Source: Burkholderia sp. OK233 (lineage in GTDB: Bacteria; Pseudomonadota; Gammaproteobacteria; Burkholderiales; Burkholderiaceae). From it: a stretch of DNA of 64,000 nt. The DNA lies in NCBI RefSeq assembly GCF_900230185.1, contig NZ_OCSR01000001.1, forward strand, positions 3,162,001 to 3,226,000, read 5' to 3'. The notes below the pieces were generated by a model that worked only from the letters and a program-made list of their open reading frames with translations, ran no database searches and was not told where the DNA came from. Shown piece by piece: positions 15,128 through 26,694 of this stretch. Numbering within the stretch: position 1 is the stretch's first letter; every line of letters starts with the position of its first letter. The translations under genes were made by a program, and so were the position numbers.

Positions 15128-17167
15128 TCAGCGGGATGAACCCGGTTTCTGCGGCGTATTGGACGCGTCGCGGCGGCGCACGGTCGGCTTGGCGCGCGTC
15201 TGGGCCGCAGCTTTGGCCTTCGGCTTGGCGCTGGCCGCGGCGACGGCTCGTGCTGTGTCGGTGGCGGCGTCGTCGTTGCCGAGGTAGGCGGCAGCGCCAT
15301 CGATACCTTCCGGCTGCGGACGCCACACCTGGCCGATGGCCAGCGACTTGAGTTTCTTCTTGCCGCCGTACCAGAGGTTGACGATGCCGCGCGAGAAGAA
15401 CACAGCCGAGAACATCGACGTCAGGATGCCGATACAGTGGACCATCGCGAAGCCGCGCACCGGGCCGGAGCCGAAGGCGAGCAGCGCGAGGCCGGCGATC
15501 AGCGTGGTGACGTTCGAGTCGAGAATCGTCGCCCATGCATGCGCGTAGCCGTTCTGGATCGCCAGTTGCGGCGGCGCGCCGTGGCGCAGTTCTTCACGCA
15601 CCCGTTCGTTGATCAGCACGTTCGCGTCGATCGCCATACCGAGCGCGAGCGCGATAGCGGCGATACCCGGCAAGGTGAGTGTGGCCTGCAACATGGACAG
15701 CACGGCGATCAGCAGCAACAGGTTGACCGACAGACCGATCATCGAGATCACGCCGAACAGCATGTAGTACGCGATCATGAAGACGGCGATTGCCACGAAG
15801 CCCCACACCACCGAGTGGAAGCCCTTCTTGATGTTGTCCGCACCGAGGCTCGGGCCGATCGTGCGTTCTTCGATGATGTCCATCGGAGCTGCTAGCGAAC
15901 CGGCGCGCAGCAGCAGCGCGAGATCGGCGGCGCCTTGAGGCGTGGCCTGGCCGGTGATCTGGAAGCGGTCGCCCAGTTCCGACTGGATGGTCGCCACCGT
16001 CAGCACTTCGCCCTTGCCCTTTTCGAACAGCACCATCGCCATCGGCTTGCCGATGTTGTCGCGCGAGACACTGCGCACCGCGCGGCCACCCGCCGAATCC
16101 AGACGGATGTTGACCGACGGACGCTGATGTTCGTCGAAACCTGCCGACGCGTCGATGATGCGGTCACCCGTGAAGATGATCTGCTTGCGCAGCAGCACGG
16201 GCGTCTGGTTGCCTTGCGTGAACAGCTCGTCGCCCGGCGGCACCGGATCGGACGGATTCGGATGCGTGTTCACCGGGTCGGCGAGGCGCGCTTCGAGCGT
16301 TGCCGTGCGGCCGATGATGTCCTTTGCCTTCGCCGTGTCCTGCACACCCGGCAGTTCGACGACGATACGGTCCGAGCCTTGCTGCTGGATCACCGGCTCG
16401 GCCACACCGAGTTCGTTCACGCGGTTATGCAGCGTGGTGATGTTCTGCTTGAGCGCGGCGTCCTGCACGGCTTTCTGAACCGCCGGCGTGAACGTGCCGA
16501 CCAGTTGCACACCGCCGTCCGGGTTCGCTTGCGAGGCCCACTGGAGTTCACCGATGCCGCGGCCCAGTTGCTTGGATGCCGCGTCTGCCGTGGCCTGGTC
16601 GGCGAAATTGATCACCACCGTCTGGTTGACGCGGTTCACGCCGCCGTCGCGGATGTTGTTGTCACGCAGCATGGTGCGTGCATCCGATGCGTCGGAGTCG
16701 AGCTTCTTGTTGAGCGCGCCGGCCATGTCGACCTGCAGCAGGAAGTGCACACCACCGCGCAAGTCCAGACCAAGATACATCGGCAGCGCATGCAGGGCGG
16801 TCAGCCAGCGCGGCGACGCGCTTTGCAGGTTCAGTGCAACGATGAATTGCGGGTCGGTCGGGTCGCTGTTCAGCGACTTCTGCAGCAGGTCCTTCACGCG
16901 CAATTGCGTGTCGGTGTCGAGAAGCCGCACGCGGATGTTCGCGTTGGTCGACGAATTGTCGAACGTGACTTCGTCAGGCTTGATCTGATTGGCGGCAAGC
17001 GCCGTTTCGACTGCCGACAGCGTGGTCGAGTCGAGCTTGACCGTTGCCTTGCCGCTCGACACCTGCACCGCCGGCGCTTCGCCGAACAGATTGGGCAGCG
17101 TGTACACGAGGCCGATGACCAGAGCCACCAGCATCACGGCGTATTTCCAGAGGGGGTAACGATTCAT
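15128..17167 (-). CDS. secD: SecD, protein translocase subunit
   Basis: A 679-residue protein with helix 1 at about 7-26, the large periplasmic P1 domain, then five helices. GLDLRGGVHFLLQVDM is the family signature early in P1. ALGMAIDANVLINERVREEL is the conserved helix 4-5 segment containing the Asp used in proton coupling. A Lys/Ala-rich C-terminal tail of about 50 residues is typical of Burkholderiales SecD and longer than in E. coli (615 residues). The gap to yajC is 118 bases, still consistent with one transcript. Confidence 0.96.
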   Translation of the reverse strand: MNRYPLWKYAVMLVALVIGLVYTLPNLFGEAPAVQVSSGKATVKLDSTTLSAVETALAANQIKPDEVTFDNSSTNANIRVRLLDTDTQLRVKDLLQKSLNSDPTDPQFIVALNLQSASPRWLTALHALPMYLGLDLRGGVHFLLQVDMAGALNKKLDSDASDARTMLRDNNIRDGGVNRVNQTVVINFADQATADAASKQLGRGIGELQWASQANPDGGVQLVGTFTPAVQKAVQDAALKQNITTLHNRVNELGVAEPVIQQQGSDRIVVELPGVQDTAKAKDIIGRTATLEARLADPVNTHPNPSDPVPPGDELFTQGNQTPVLLRKQIIFTGDRIIDASAGFDEHQRPSVNIRLDSAGGRAVRSVSRDNIGKPMAMVLFEKGKGEVLTVATIQSELGDRFQITGQATPQGAADLALLLRAGSLAAPMDIIEERTIGPSLGADNIKKGFHSVVWGFVAIAVFMIAYYMLFGVISMIGLSVNLLLLIAVLSMLQATLTLPGIAAIALALGMAIDANVLINERVREELRHGAPPQLAIQNGYAHAWATILDSNVTTLIAGLALLAFGSGPVRGFAMVHCIGILTSMFSAVFFSRGIVNLWYGGKKKLKSLAIGQVWRPQPEGIDGAAAYLGNDDAATDTARAVAAASAKPKAKAAAQTRAKPTVRRRDASNTPQKPGSSR

Positions 17168-17285
17168 GAGTGGTCCAACGGGAAGGTTGGCTTGGAAGCG
17201 ATGCGTCCGGCGATGAGCGCGGGCAGTTCAGCGTTGTTCTGCGAGAACCGCCGGCGAGGCCGCGCCAGACGCGAGAGAGCAGGCC

Positions 17286-17615
17286 TTACAGCGACTTGAT
17301 CGTGCCCTTCGGGAGAATCGTCGTGACCGACGCTTTTTGCACGGTGATTTCCGTGCCTTCCGAGATTTCGACGCCGACGTAAGCTTCACCCACCTTGGTC
17401 ACCTTGCCGACGATGCCGCCGTTCGTGACCACTTCATCGCCCTTGGCCATTGCGGAAAGCATGTTGCGATGTTCCTTCTGGCGCTTCATTTGCGGGCGAA
17501 TCATGATGAAGTACAGCACGCCGAACATCAGGATCAGCGGCAGGAAGCTCATCAGGTTCGATTCAATGCCACCAGTTGCTGTGCCTTGGGCGAAGGCATT
17601 GGAAATGAACGACAC
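17286..17615 (-). CDS. yajC: YajC, Sec translocon accessory subunit (GTG start)
   Basis: A 109-residue single-span inner-membrane protein: short periplasmic N-terminus, helix FLPLILMFGVLYFIMIR, then PQMKRQKEHRNML and the SH3-like cytoplasmic region GDEVVTNGGIVGKVTKV. It associates with SecDF. I set the start at GTG 17615, because GGAG lies eight bases upstream and the resulting length matches E. coli YajC (110 residues). Upstream in-frame codons have no support. Confidence 0.92.
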   Translation of the reverse strand: MSFISNAFAQGTATGGIESNLMSFLPLILMFGVLYFIMIRPQMKRQKEHRNMLSAMAKGDEVVTNGGIVGKVTKVGEAYVGVEISEGTEITVQKASVTTILPKGTIKSL

Positions 17616-17821
17616 GTTGGTCTCTCCGTTATAAGTCAAAACGATCAAAAAAATCAGCCGATTATTCTACCACCGGCCAGACAAGGGTCGGCGCGGCGAA
17701 TCGGCTTTGCGATCAACCGTTTAAAGCCTTTTTTGCCATGCGCGAAAGTTAATTGTAAGGTTTTCCGCGCGAAGCTGACGGATTCTTCCGGCAAATTCGT
17801 CAGCTGATTTCCGATTGCCGG

Positions 17822-19171
<1,350 letters not shown>

Positions 19172-19265
19172 CTACATCCAACGTAGCAAGGAGCGGCAGA
19201 CTACCGTGCGCGCTGCCGGCGCGCAACGCTATCGCACGGGATATCGCCGTGCGACACGGAACGGT

Positions 19266-20324
19266 TCAGACGTCGCGGCGCGTCAGCAGCATCGCGTCGC
19301 CATAGCTGAAGAAGCGGTAACGCTGTTCGATCGCGTGGCGGTAAGCCTCGCGAATCGTTTCGACGCCCGCGAACGCCGACACCAGCATCAGCAACGTCGA
19401 CTTCGGCAAATGGAAATTCGTCACCAGCCGGTCGACCACGCGGAATTTGTAGCCCGGCGTGATGAAGATGTCGGTTTCCGTGCTGGCTGCACCGAGCGGG
19501 CGTCCGGCCGCGTCCGCATCGCGCGCGGCGGCTTCGAGTGCGCGCATCGACGTCGTGCCAACGGCGATCACGCGGTTGCCGCGCGCACGCGTCGCCGCGA
19601 TCTTGTCGGCAAGCGATTGCGGCAGGTGATACCACTCGCTGTGCATCTTGTGCTCGGCCAGATTCTCCACCCGCACCGGCTGGAAGGTGCCCGCGCCGAC
19701 GTGCAGTGTCAGCGTTGCGCGCTCTACGCCGCGGGCGTCGAGCCGCGCGAGCAGCGCGTCGTCGAAATGCAGGCCGGCGGTGGGCGCAGCTACCGCGCCA
19801 GGGTTTTGCGCGAACACCGTCTGGTAGCGGGTTTCGTCGGTCGCGTCGGGATCGTGCTCGATGTACGGCGGCAGCGGCAGGCGGCCGAATTGCTCGATCA
19901 GCGTGAGGCAGTCGTCCGGGAAATGCAGCGTGTAGAACGGCTCGACGCGGTCGCCGACCGTCACGTCGAACGCGTCGGCGAGGCGGATCGTGGTGCCCGG
20001 CTGCGGGCTCTTGCTCGCGCGGATCTGCGCAAGCGCCGTGCGCTCACCCGTCAGACGCTCGACCAGCACTTCGACCTTGCCGCCACTGGCCTTCTGGCCG
20101 AGGAAGCGCGCCTTCAGGACTTTGGTATCGTTGAAGACCAGTAGATCGCCGGGCGTGATGCACTCGGGCAGCTCGGCGAAGCGGCGGTCGATCAGGCGCG
20201 CGGCGTCGGTAACGTCGGCCGTGTTGGCCACTTCGAGCAGACGGCTGGCGCTGCGCTCGGGCAGCGCGACTTGCGCGATCAGCTCGGGCGGCAGATCGAA
20301 ATCGAAATCGGAAAGCGTAAACAT
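19266..20324 (-). CDS. queA: S-adenosylmethionine:tRNA ribosyltransferase-isomerase (QueA)
   Basis: A 352-residue enzyme that converts preQ1-tRNA to epoxyqueuosine-tRNA using the ribosyl group of SAM. It begins [18 protein letters not shown], the conserved N-terminus, and has [39 protein letters not shown] and the closing [10 protein letters not shown]. The open frame continues antisense into recG, but the ATG at 20324 gives the normal family length. It is the first gene of the queuosine/Sec cluster and is divergent from recG, with 148 bases between the two starts. Confidence 0.96.
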   Translation of the reverse strand: MFTLSDFDFDLPPELIAQVALPERSASRLLEVANTADVTDAARLIDRRFAELPECITPGDLLVFNDTKVLKARFLGQKASGGKVEVLVERLTGERTALAQIRASKSPQPGTTIRLADAFDVTVGDRVEPFYTLHFPDDCLTLIEQFGRLPLPPYIEHDPDATDETRYQTVFAQNPGAVAAPTAGLHFDDALLARLDARGVERATLTLHVGAGTFQPVRVENLAEHKMHSEWYHLPQSLADKIAATRARGNRVIAVGTTSMRALEAAARDADAAGRPLGAASTETDIFITPGYKFRVVDRLVTNFHLPKSTLLMLVSAFAGVETIREAYRHAIEQRYRFFSYGDAMLLTRRDV

Positions 20325-20472
20325 GCGGACGACTGGAAGCGAATTGGGACTGAATTGAGCCGAAGCCGGAGCCGGGCGGCTATGATTGCGGGACGCCAGA
20401 GCGGCCCGCGAGCCCGCGCGCTGTATGGCGGCGACACCCTTGACAGCCGATATTGTACTTGCGAAGCAACCC

Positions 20473-22779
20473 ATGCCTTTGTCCGAACGCCGATTGCCCT
20501 CCGCTACCGATGAAGTGAGCACCGAGCCGAAGCGCCGCGTCTCGCGGGGCAAAGCAGCGGCGGCCGACCTGAACGACCTCGGCGGGGGTGTCGCGCCGGA
20601 AAGCGACAAGGCCGCGCGTGAAGGTGAAACGGTTGACCCATTCGGTGACAAGCCCGCCGGCAAACCCGCGGGCAAAGCCGCCAGGAAGCCTGCTGCGGAA
20701 GCCAGCGCCAAGCCGGCGGCCAAACCCGTCGACAAGCTCGCCAAACTCGGCCTCACGCGCGACATCGATCTGGTGTTGCATCTGCCGATGCGCTACGAAG
20801 ACGAGACCTCGCTGACGCCGATCGGGCACCTCCTGCCGGGTGGCATCGCGCAAACGGAAGGCGTGGTGTTCGACAACGAAATTGCTTATCGCCCGCGCCG
20901 CCAGTTGCTGGTGAAACTGCGCGACGACGCCGGCGACGAACTCGTCCTCCGCTTTCTGAATTTCTACGGCTCGCAGGTCAAGCAGATGGCGATCGGCGCG
21001 CGGCTGCGAGTGCGAGGCGATGTACGCGGCGGTTTCTTCGGCATGGAGATGGTGCACCCGGCGGTGCGCGTGGTCGACGAAGACACGCCGTTGCCGCAGG
21101 CACTGACGCCGGTCTATCCGAGCACCGCGGGCGTGACTCAGGCGTATCTGCGCAAATCGATCGACAACGCGTTGTCGCGCACCTCGTTGCCGGAGTTGCT
21201 GCCCGAGCCGATCGCGCAAGCTTATTTGCAGCCGCTCGGCGTGCCGGCGCTGATGGAGGCGGTGCGCACGCTGCATCACCCGGGCGTGCAGTCCGATGAA
21301 AGCGCGCTGATCGACGGCACGCATCCGGCGTGGGTACGGATCAAGTTCGAAGAATTGCTGGCGCAGCAGATGTCGTTGAAGCGCGCCCACGACGAGCGCC
21401 ATACGCGTGCGGCGCCGGCCATGCCGCGCCGCAAGCTGGGTGACGAAGCGGCGCTGGTGGCGCGGTTGCTGAAGGCGCTGCCGTTTTCACTGACGGCGGC
21501 GCAGGAGCGCGTGGGCGGGGAGATCGCGCTCGATTTGACGCAGCCTCATCCGATGCAACGGTTGCTGCAGGGTGACGTTGGCAGCGGCAAGACGATCGTG
21601 GCCGCGCTGGCAGCGGCGCAAGCAATCGACGCTGGCTACCAGGCCGCGCTGATGGCGCCGACCGAAATCCTCGCTGAACAGCACGCGCGCAAATTGCGCG
21701 GCTGGCTGGAGCCGCTCGGAGTAAGCGTCGCGTGGCTCGCCGGCAGTCTGAAGACGAAGGAAAAGCGCGCCGCGATCGAGGCAGCGGCGCTTGGCACGGC
21801 CCAACTCGTCATCGGTACGCACGCGATCATCCAGGACGCGGTCGAGTTTGCGCGGCTGGGGTTGGTGATCGTCGACGAGCAGCATCGCTTCGGCGTGGCG
21901 CAGCGTCTTGCCTTGCGCGCCAAGGCGCAGAACGCTGCCGACGGCGCGCGCGATTTCCAGCCGCACCAATTGATGATGTCCGCCACGCCGATTCCGCGCA
22001 CGCTGGCAATGACCTATTACGCCGACCTCGACGTCTCGACCATCGACGAATTGCCGCCTGGGCGCACGCCGATTCTGACCAAGCTCGTCTCCGATGCGCG
22101 GCGCGAAGAGGTGATCGGCCGCGTGCGCGAGGCTGCGTTGACGGGGCGCCAGGTGTACTGGGTGTGTCCGCTGATCGAGGAAAGCGAGACCTTGCAGTTG
22201 CAGACCGCGGTAGAGACTTACGAGACGCTGGTGGCCGCGTTGCCCGAATTGAATGTCGGACTGGTGCACGGACGTCTCGCGCCCGCGGAGAAGGCCGCGG
22301 TGATGGATGCGTTCACGCGCAACGAAGTGCAGCTGCTGGTGGCGACGACGGTGATCGAAGTGGGTGTCGATGTGCCGAATGCGTCGCTGATGGTGATCGA
22401 GCATGCCGAGCGGTTCGGTCTCGCGCAGTTGCATCAGTTGCGCGGGCGGGTGGGGCGCGGGAGTGCGGCTTCGGTCTGCGTGTTGCTCTATACCGGCCCG
22501 CTGTCGATGACGGCGCGGGCGCGCTTGCAGACCATGCGGGAGACGACTGACGGCTTCGAAATCGCCCGGCGTGATCTTGAGATTCGCGGTCCGGGAGAGT
22601 TTCTTGGCGCCCGGCAGTCGGGCGCGGCCATGTTGAGGTTTGCCGATCTCCAGAATGATCAGTGGCTCATCGAGCCGGCCAGAGAGGCTGCCGCGGCTTT
22701 ACTCGCGACGTATCCTGAGGTGGTGATAGAGCATCTGGCCCGCTGGCTCGGGGCGCGAGAGCAATATCTGAAGGCTTGA
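20473..22779 (+). CDS. recG: ATP-dependent DNA helicase RecG
   Basis: A 768-residue superfamily 2 helicase that regresses stalled replication forks. It has the wedge/OB domain, then Walker [17 protein letters not shown], the DEQH box [11 protein letters not shown], motif [19 protein letters not shown] and motif [13 protein letters not shown], followed by the C-terminal TRG region. About 75 residues of Lys/Ala/Pro-rich sequence precede the wedge domain ([24 protein letters not shown]), making it longer than E. coli RecG (693). The start could be 20473 or 20425; I prefer 20473 because it begins MPLSERRLP and avoids more of the shared promoter region. Confidence 0.93.
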   Translation: MPLSERRLPSATDEVSTEPKRRVSRGKAAAADLNDLGGGVAPESDKAAREGETVDPFGDKPAGKPAGKAARKPAAEASAKPAAKPVDKLAKLGLTRDIDLVLHLPMRYEDETSLTPIGHLLPGGIAQTEGVVFDNEIAYRPRRQLLVKLRDDAGDELVLRFLNFYGSQVKQMAIGARLRVRGDVRGGFFGMEMVHPAVRVVDEDTPLPQALTPVYPSTAGVTQAYLRKSIDNALSRTSLPELLPEPIAQAYLQPLGVPALMEAVRTLHHPGVQSDESALIDGTHPAWVRIKFEELLAQQMSLKRAHDERHTRAAPAMPRRKLGDEAALVARLLKALPFSLTAAQERVGGEIALDLTQPHPMQRLLQGDVGSGKTIVAALAAAQAIDAGYQAALMAPTEILAEQHARKLRGWLEPLGVSVAWLAGSLKTKEKRAAIEAAALGTAQLVIGTHAIIQDAVEFARLGLVIVDEQHRFGVAQRLALRAKAQNAADGARDFQPHQLMMSATPIPRTLAMTYYADLDVSTIDELPPGRTPILTKLVSDARREEVIGRVREAALTGRQVYWVCPLIEESETLQLQTAVETYETLVAALPELNVGLVHGRLAPAEKAAVMDAFTRNEVQLLVATTVIEVGVDVPNASLMVIEHAERFGLAQLHQLRGRVGRGSAASVCVLLYTGPLSMTARARLQTMRETTDGFEIARRDLEIRGPGEFLGARQSGAAMLRFADLQNDQWLIEPAREAAAALLATYPEVVIEHLARWLGAREQYLKA

Positions 22780-22852
22780 GGGTGCGTCCTTGACGGCAGA
22801 CATGCCCGTCTGTCCGGCCGGCAAAGGACCAAAAGGTTGGCGAACCGACCCT

Positions 22853-22875
22853 ATAGGTGTATAACTAGAACCTAT
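22853..22875. promoter_or_regulatory. Candidate OxyR/LysR-type operator upstream of oxyR
   Basis: Perfect inverted repeat ATAGGT-N11-ACCTAT. It fits the T-N11-A rule of LysR-type regulators and contains the ATAG/CTAT half-sites of the OxyR consensus. It ends 28 bases before the oxyR ATG, a position suited to negative autoregulation. Confidence 0.55.
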
Positions 22876-22903
22876 CGAACTCATCGCACTGATTGGTCCC
22901 CCA

Positions 22904-23863
22904 ATGACGCTCACCGAATTGAAATACATCGTCGCGGTTGCCCGCGAACGGCACTTCGGCCGGGCCGCCGAAGCGTGTTTCGTTAGCCAGCCGACCCTGT
23001 CGGTGGCAATCAAAAAGCTCGAAGACGAGCTCAACGTGCAGATCTTCGAGCGCGGCACCAGCGAAGTCAGTGTCACGCCGATCGGCGAACAGATTGTCAC
23101 GCAGGCGCAGCGCGTGCTCGAACAGACGCTAGCCATCAAAGAAATCGCGAAACAGGGCAAAGACCCGCTGGTCGGGCCGCTGCGTCTCGGCATCATCTAT
23201 ACGATCGGGCCGTATCTGCTGCCTACGCTCGTCAAACAGATGATCAAGCGCGTCCCGCAGATGCCGCTGATGTTGCAGGAAAATTACACGGTCAAGCTGA
23301 TCGAACTGCTCAAGCAGGGAGAAATCGACGTCGCCATCATGGCGCTGCCGTTCGCGGAAACGGGTCTCATGCAACGCCCGCTCTATGACGAACCGTTCGT
23401 TGTTGCACTGCCGTCCGGTCACGCCTGGGAAAACCGCGCGAAGATCGACGCAGAGGATCTGAAGCAGGAAACCATGCTGCTGCTCGGCAGCGGCCACTGT
23501 TTCCGCGACCATGTGCTGGGCGTCTGCCCCGAACTGATGCGCTTCTCGCAGAACGCCGACGGTATCCAGAAGACCTTCGAAGGTTCGTCGCTGGAAACCA
23601 TCCGTCATATGGTGGCGAGCGGCGTCGGCATTACCGTGCTGCCGCGCATGTCGGTGCAGGAGGTCAAGCCGCACGCCGGCGGTATCGACGCCGGCCTGCT
23701 CAGCTACGTCGCCTTCGACGAACCGGTGCCGGATCGCCGCGTCGTGCTTGCCTGGCGCAAGAGCTTCACGCGGATGCCCGCGATCGACGCCATCTGCGAC
23801 GCCATCAACGCCTGCGATCTGACGGGCGTCAAAAAGCTCGATCTGCCTGTCGGCGTCAACTGA
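22904..23863 (+). CDS. oxyR: OxyR, peroxide-sensing LysR-type regulator
   Basis: A 319-residue LysR-type regulator. The N-terminal winged HTH (1-60) contains RHFGRAAEACFVSQPTLSVAIKKLE. The redox pair is at C199 and C208 (GSGHCFRDHVLGVC), the same numbering as E. coli OxyR, so a disulphide switch is expected. It follows recG by 124 bases on the same strand and precedes katA and dps, its usual targets. A LysR-type palindrome lies just upstream (22853-22875). Confidence 0.96.
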   Translation: MTLTELKYIVAVARERHFGRAAEACFVSQPTLSVAIKKLEDELNVQIFERGTSEVSVTPIGEQIVTQAQRVLEQTLAIKEIAKQGKDPLVGPLRLGIIYTIGPYLLPTLVKQMIKRVPQMPLMLQENYTVKLIELLKQGEIDVAIMALPFAETGLMQRPLYDEPFVVALPSGHAWENRAKIDAEDLKQETMLLLGSGHCFRDHVLGVCPELMRFSQNADGIQKTFEGSSLETIRHMVASGVGITVLPRMSVQEVKPHAGGIDAGLLSYVAFDEPVPDRRVVLAWRKSFTRMPAIDAICDAINACDLTGVKKLDLPVGVN

Positions 23864-23948
23864 CCGGCCAGGCCCGCGCCCAAGCCGGGCCGCCGCGCAC
23901 CCTCTGCGGCCGGTCCGGCGGCACTCAAGGCGCCGATAGTCGCAATCC

Positions 23949-23990
23949 CTATCGAATAGATAAAATTAATTAAACACGTTAATTCGATAG
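23949..23990. promoter_or_regulatory. Candidate OxyR operator upstream of the katA leader
   Basis: Perfect 9-bp inverted repeat CTATCGAAT (23949-23957) and ATTCGATAG (23982-23990), spaced by 24 AT-rich bases. Extra ATAG/CTAT words occur nearby (GATAG at 23935, TATAG at 23997). A good -10-like TATAGT follows at 23997-24002 without a strong -35, as expected for an activator-dependent promoter. Confidence 0.55.
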
Positions 23991-24045
23991 CATTGTTATA
24001 GTTTCCTCCATGGATCGCCCGATCCCATCAGACCCGGAGGAAATC

Positions 24046-24195
24046 ATGACGCAGCCGAACTCGCAGCAAGTCCAAACCGTCGCCGCTCAACCCGCCCGCA
24101 TGACCACTGGCAGCACCGGCACGTTCGCCGCGTCGGTGCGCGGCATGGGCACGGTTGCATTGTCCTTGCTGGTCGATCGGGCCCTGTCCGCATAA
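24046..24195 (+). CDS. 49-residue leader ORF upstream of katA, function unknown
   Basis: Starts MTQPNSQQVQTVAAQPARM, preceded by GGAGG at 24036-24040 five bases before the ATG. It is Gln/Thr/Ala-rich at the N-terminus and ends with a mildly hydrophobic segment (GMGTVALSLLVDRALSA). It lies between the putative OxyR promoter (TATAGT at 23997) and katA, which starts 71 bases after its stop, so it is probably on the katA mRNA. I do not recognise a family. It may be a true small protein or a translated leader. The strong ribosome binding site and position support translation more than the sequence does. Confidence 0.5.
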   Translation: MTQPNSQQVQTVAAQPARMTTGSTGTFAASVRGMGTVALSLLVDRALSA

Positions 24196-24265
24196 GCCGT
24201 AGGCATCAGCGCGCCGCACCTCTCCCCGCATTCCGTTTCCGATCAAAGCCACACAGGAGTCACGC

Positions 24266-25720
24266 ATGTCCGAACGTAAGCTCACCAATGCAGCCGGCGC
24301 ACCCATCGCCGACAACCAGAACTCGATGACCGCCGGCTCGCGCGGTCCGGTCGTCCTGCAAGACGTCTGGCTGCTCGAAAAACTCGCTCACTTCGACCGC
24401 GAAGTGATTCCGGAACGCCGCGTTCACGCCAAGGGTTCGGGCGCATTCGGCACGCTGAAGGTCACGCACGACATTTCGCGTTTCACGAAGGCGAAAGTGT
24501 TCGCCCAGGTCGGCAAGGACACGCCGCTCTTCATGCGCTTTTCGACGGTGGCGGGCGAACGCGGTGCCGCCGACGCGGAACGCGACGTGCGCGGTTTCTC
24601 GATCAAGTTCTACACGGAGGAAGGCAACTGGGACGTGGTCGGCAACAACACGCCGGTGTTCTTCATCCGCGATCCGCTGAAGTTCCCGGACTTCATCCAC
24701 ACGCAAAAGCGCGACCCGTACACCAACATGCGCAGCAATATCGCGGCATGGGATTTCTGGTCGCGTCATCCGGAGTCGTTGCATCAGGTCACCATCCTGA
24801 TGAGCGATCGCGGCATTCCGCAGAACTTCCGCCAGATGCACGGCTTCGGCTCGCACACGTACTCGTTCATCAACGCGAACAACGAGCGTTTCTGGGTGAA
24901 GTTCCACTTCAAGTCGATGCAAGGCATTGAGAACTTTACCGATGCCGAAGCGGCACAAGTGGTCGCACAGAATCGTGAAAGCGCGCAACAGGATCTGCTC
25001 ACGAGCATTGAAGCAGGCAACTTCCCGAAATGGCGTTTTGCCATTCAGGTGATGCCGGAAGCAGAAGCCGCGAACTATCGCTTCAATCCGTTCGACATCA
25101 CGAAGGTGTGGTCGCAGAAGGACTACCCGTTGATCGACGTCGGCACGATCGAGTTGAATCGCAACGCGGCGAACTATTTCGCGGATGTGGAGCAGGCAGC
25201 GTTCACGCCGGCCAACGTGGTGCCGGGTATCGGCTTCTCGCCGGACCGTCTGTTGCAAGGCCGGTTGTTCTCGTATGGCGACACGCAGCGCTATCGCCTC
25301 GGCGTCAATCACCATCAGATTCCGGTGAATGCACCACGCTGCCCGGTCCATCATTCGTTTCATCGCGACGGCACGATGCGCACGGACGGTAACCTCGGCG
25401 GCAACGTGAACTACGAGCCGAATCGCTTCGGCGACTTCGCGCAGGACACCAACGCGGCGGAGCCGCCGCTCGCAGCGGGTACGGTCGATCGTTACGACCA
25501 TCGCGAGGACGAGGACTACTACACGCAGCCGGGCATGTTGTTTGCGCTCTTCGATGCGGCGCAGCGCCAACGGCTGTTCGGCAACATCGCACGCCACATC
25601 AACGGTGTGCCGCAGGAGATTGTCGCGCGTCAGATCGAGCATTTCCGTCGCGCCGATCCGGCCTATGCGCAAGGCGTGATCGCCGCGATGGCCGAGCTCG
25701 CTGAAGGCGGCAAGAAGTAA
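24266..25720 (+). CDS. katA: Monofunctional heme catalase (small-subunit clade)
   Basis: A 484-residue clade 3 type catalase that decomposes hydrogen peroxide. The active-site His is H54 ([12 protein letters not shown]), the distal Asn is N127 ([14 protein letters not shown]) and the proximal heme ligand is Y337 ([14 protein letters not shown]). No signal peptide is present, so it is cytoplasmic. AGGAG lies eight bases upstream of the ATG. It sits downstream of oxyR and two candidate OxyR boxes, so induction by peroxide is likely. The length is normal for the small-subunit form. Confidence 0.96.
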   Translation: MSERKLTNAAGAPIADNQNSMTAGSRGPVVLQDVWLLEKLAHFDREVIPERRVHAKGSGAFGTLKVTHDISRFTKAKVFAQVGKDTPLFMRFSTVAGERGAADAERDVRGFSIKFYTEEGNWDVVGNNTPVFFIRDPLKFPDFIHTQKRDPYTNMRSNIAAWDFWSRHPESLHQVTILMSDRGIPQNFRQMHGFGSHTYSFINANNERFWVKFHFKSMQGIENFTDAEAAQVVAQNRESAQQDLLTSIEAGNFPKWRFAIQVMPEAEAANYRFNPFDITKVWSQKDYPLIDVGTIELNRNAANYFADVEQAAFTPANVVPGIGFSPDRLLQGRLFSYGDTQRYRLGVNHHQIPVNAPRCPVHHSFHRDGTMRTDGNLGGNVNYEPNRFGDFAQDTNAAEPPLAAGTVDRYDHREDEDYYTQPGMLFALFDAAQRQRLFGNIARHINGVPQEIVARQIEHFRRADPAYAQGVIAAMAELAEGGKK

Positions 25721-25800
25721 GCAGTTGAAGTGAGTTGATGCAGCAGGGCGGGGTGCATCGGCGCCCCGCCGGTATTGATACGAATCGAGGAAGCACGATC

Positions 25801-25962
25801 ATGATCCAGATGATGATGTCCACCATTGGCGGCTCGTCGGCCGCTCGCGGCAAGCAACGGCAGTACGTATTGACGCTGCGCAAGGCTGTGGGATTCGCGA
25901 TCGTCTCGAGCGGACTCGTGGTGATAGTTGCGCAAGCCGTGCAACATGCATTGGGTGCGTGA
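25801..25962 (+). CDS. 53-residue single-span membrane protein downstream of katA, unknown
   Basis: It begins MIQMMMSTIGGSSAARGKQRQYV with AGGAAG seven bases before the ATG (25788-25793). After a basic stretch, one hydrophobic helix follows (AVGFAIVSSGLVVIVAQAV), so a small inner-membrane protein with its N-terminus inside is expected. It lies 80 bases past the katA stop. A GC hairpin (GGCGGGG / CCCCGCC, 25747-25770) sits in that gap and may trim or attenuate the katA transcript. I do not recognise the family. The first ATG could also be 25810, 25813 or 25816. Confidence 0.55.
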   Translation: MIQMMMSTIGGSSAARGKQRQYVLTLRKAVGFAIVSSGLVVIVAQAVQHALGA

Positions 25963-26116
25963 TTGAACGCGAGACTGCGGGTGCGGTAAGCGACCACGCG
26001 TCACACGAACGCTGCTGCTTTCTAAGCTAAACTGGCGGGCGTTCGGCGCGCCGGGTTTGCTATCCGCACGCCGTCACTCTACCGACCGGTTCGTATCACT
26101 CTTCAAAGGAGTCATC

Positions 26117-26605
26117 ATGGCCAAGAAAGAAGCCGTACAGCACGTCAATATCGGGATCAGCGACAAGGATCGCAAGAAGATTGCAGAAGGTCTGTCGCGA
26201 CTGCTCGCCGACACCTACACGCTTTACCTGAAGACCCACAACTTTCACTGGAACGTGACGGGTCCGATGTTCAACACGCTGCATCTGATGTTCGAAACGC
26301 AGTACAACGAGTTGTCGCTCGCGGTCGATTCGATCGCTGAGCGTATCCGCGCACTCGGCGTGCATGCGCCGGGCAGCTACAAGGAATTCGCGAAGCTGTC
26401 GTCGATTCCGGAAGCGGATGGCGTGCCGGCCGCGGAAGACATGATCCGCCAGCTGGTGGAAGGTCAGGAAGCCGTGGTGCGTACCGCGCGCGCGATTTTC
26501 CCGTCGACGGAAGCCGCCAACGACGAGCCGACCGCTGACCTGTTGACGCAACGCATGCAAACGCACGAAAAGACCGCATGGATGTTGCGCTCGATGCTGG
26601 CTTAA
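26117..26605 (+). CDS. dps: Dps-family DNA-protecting ferritin-like protein
   Basis: A 162-residue dodecameric miniferritin. The ferroxidase helix reads [28 protein letters not shown], and the second contributes [16 protein letters not shown], giving the usual His, Asp and Glu ligands at the dimer interface. The N-terminus MAKKEAVQH carries lysines suited to DNA contact. The ATG at 26117 has AAAGGAG upstream; longer in-frame versions lack this. It completes the oxidative-stress block oxyR-katA-dps and ends at terminator 26695-26729. Confidence 0.94.
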   Translation: MAKKEAVQHVNIGISDKDRKKIAEGLSRLLADTYTLYLKTHNFHWNVTGPMFNTLHLMFETQYNELSLAVDSIAERIRALGVHAPGSYKEFAKLSSIPEADGVPAAEDMIRQLVEGQEAVVRTARAIFPSTEAANDEPTADLLTQRMQTHEKTAWMLRSMLA

Positions 26606-26662
26606 AGGCTTTAGCGTTCCGGGCCATGTGCTCGGGATATCAGCGCGGCGCTTGAGTGTCGC

Positions 26663-26684
26663 GTTGAGTTGAGTTGAGTTGAGT
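26663..26684. repeat. Pentanucleotide tandem repeat (GTTGA)4
   Basis: Four exact GTTGA units and a partial fifth in the 3-prime untranslated region of dps, just ahead of its terminator. Confidence 0.9.
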
Positions 26685-26694
26685 GGCAAAACAA

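Noticed and set aside
24260..25672. 470-residue ORF antisense to katA
   Set aside because: Fully covered by katA, which has all catalase catalytic residues; composition is that of a reverse-frame shadow.
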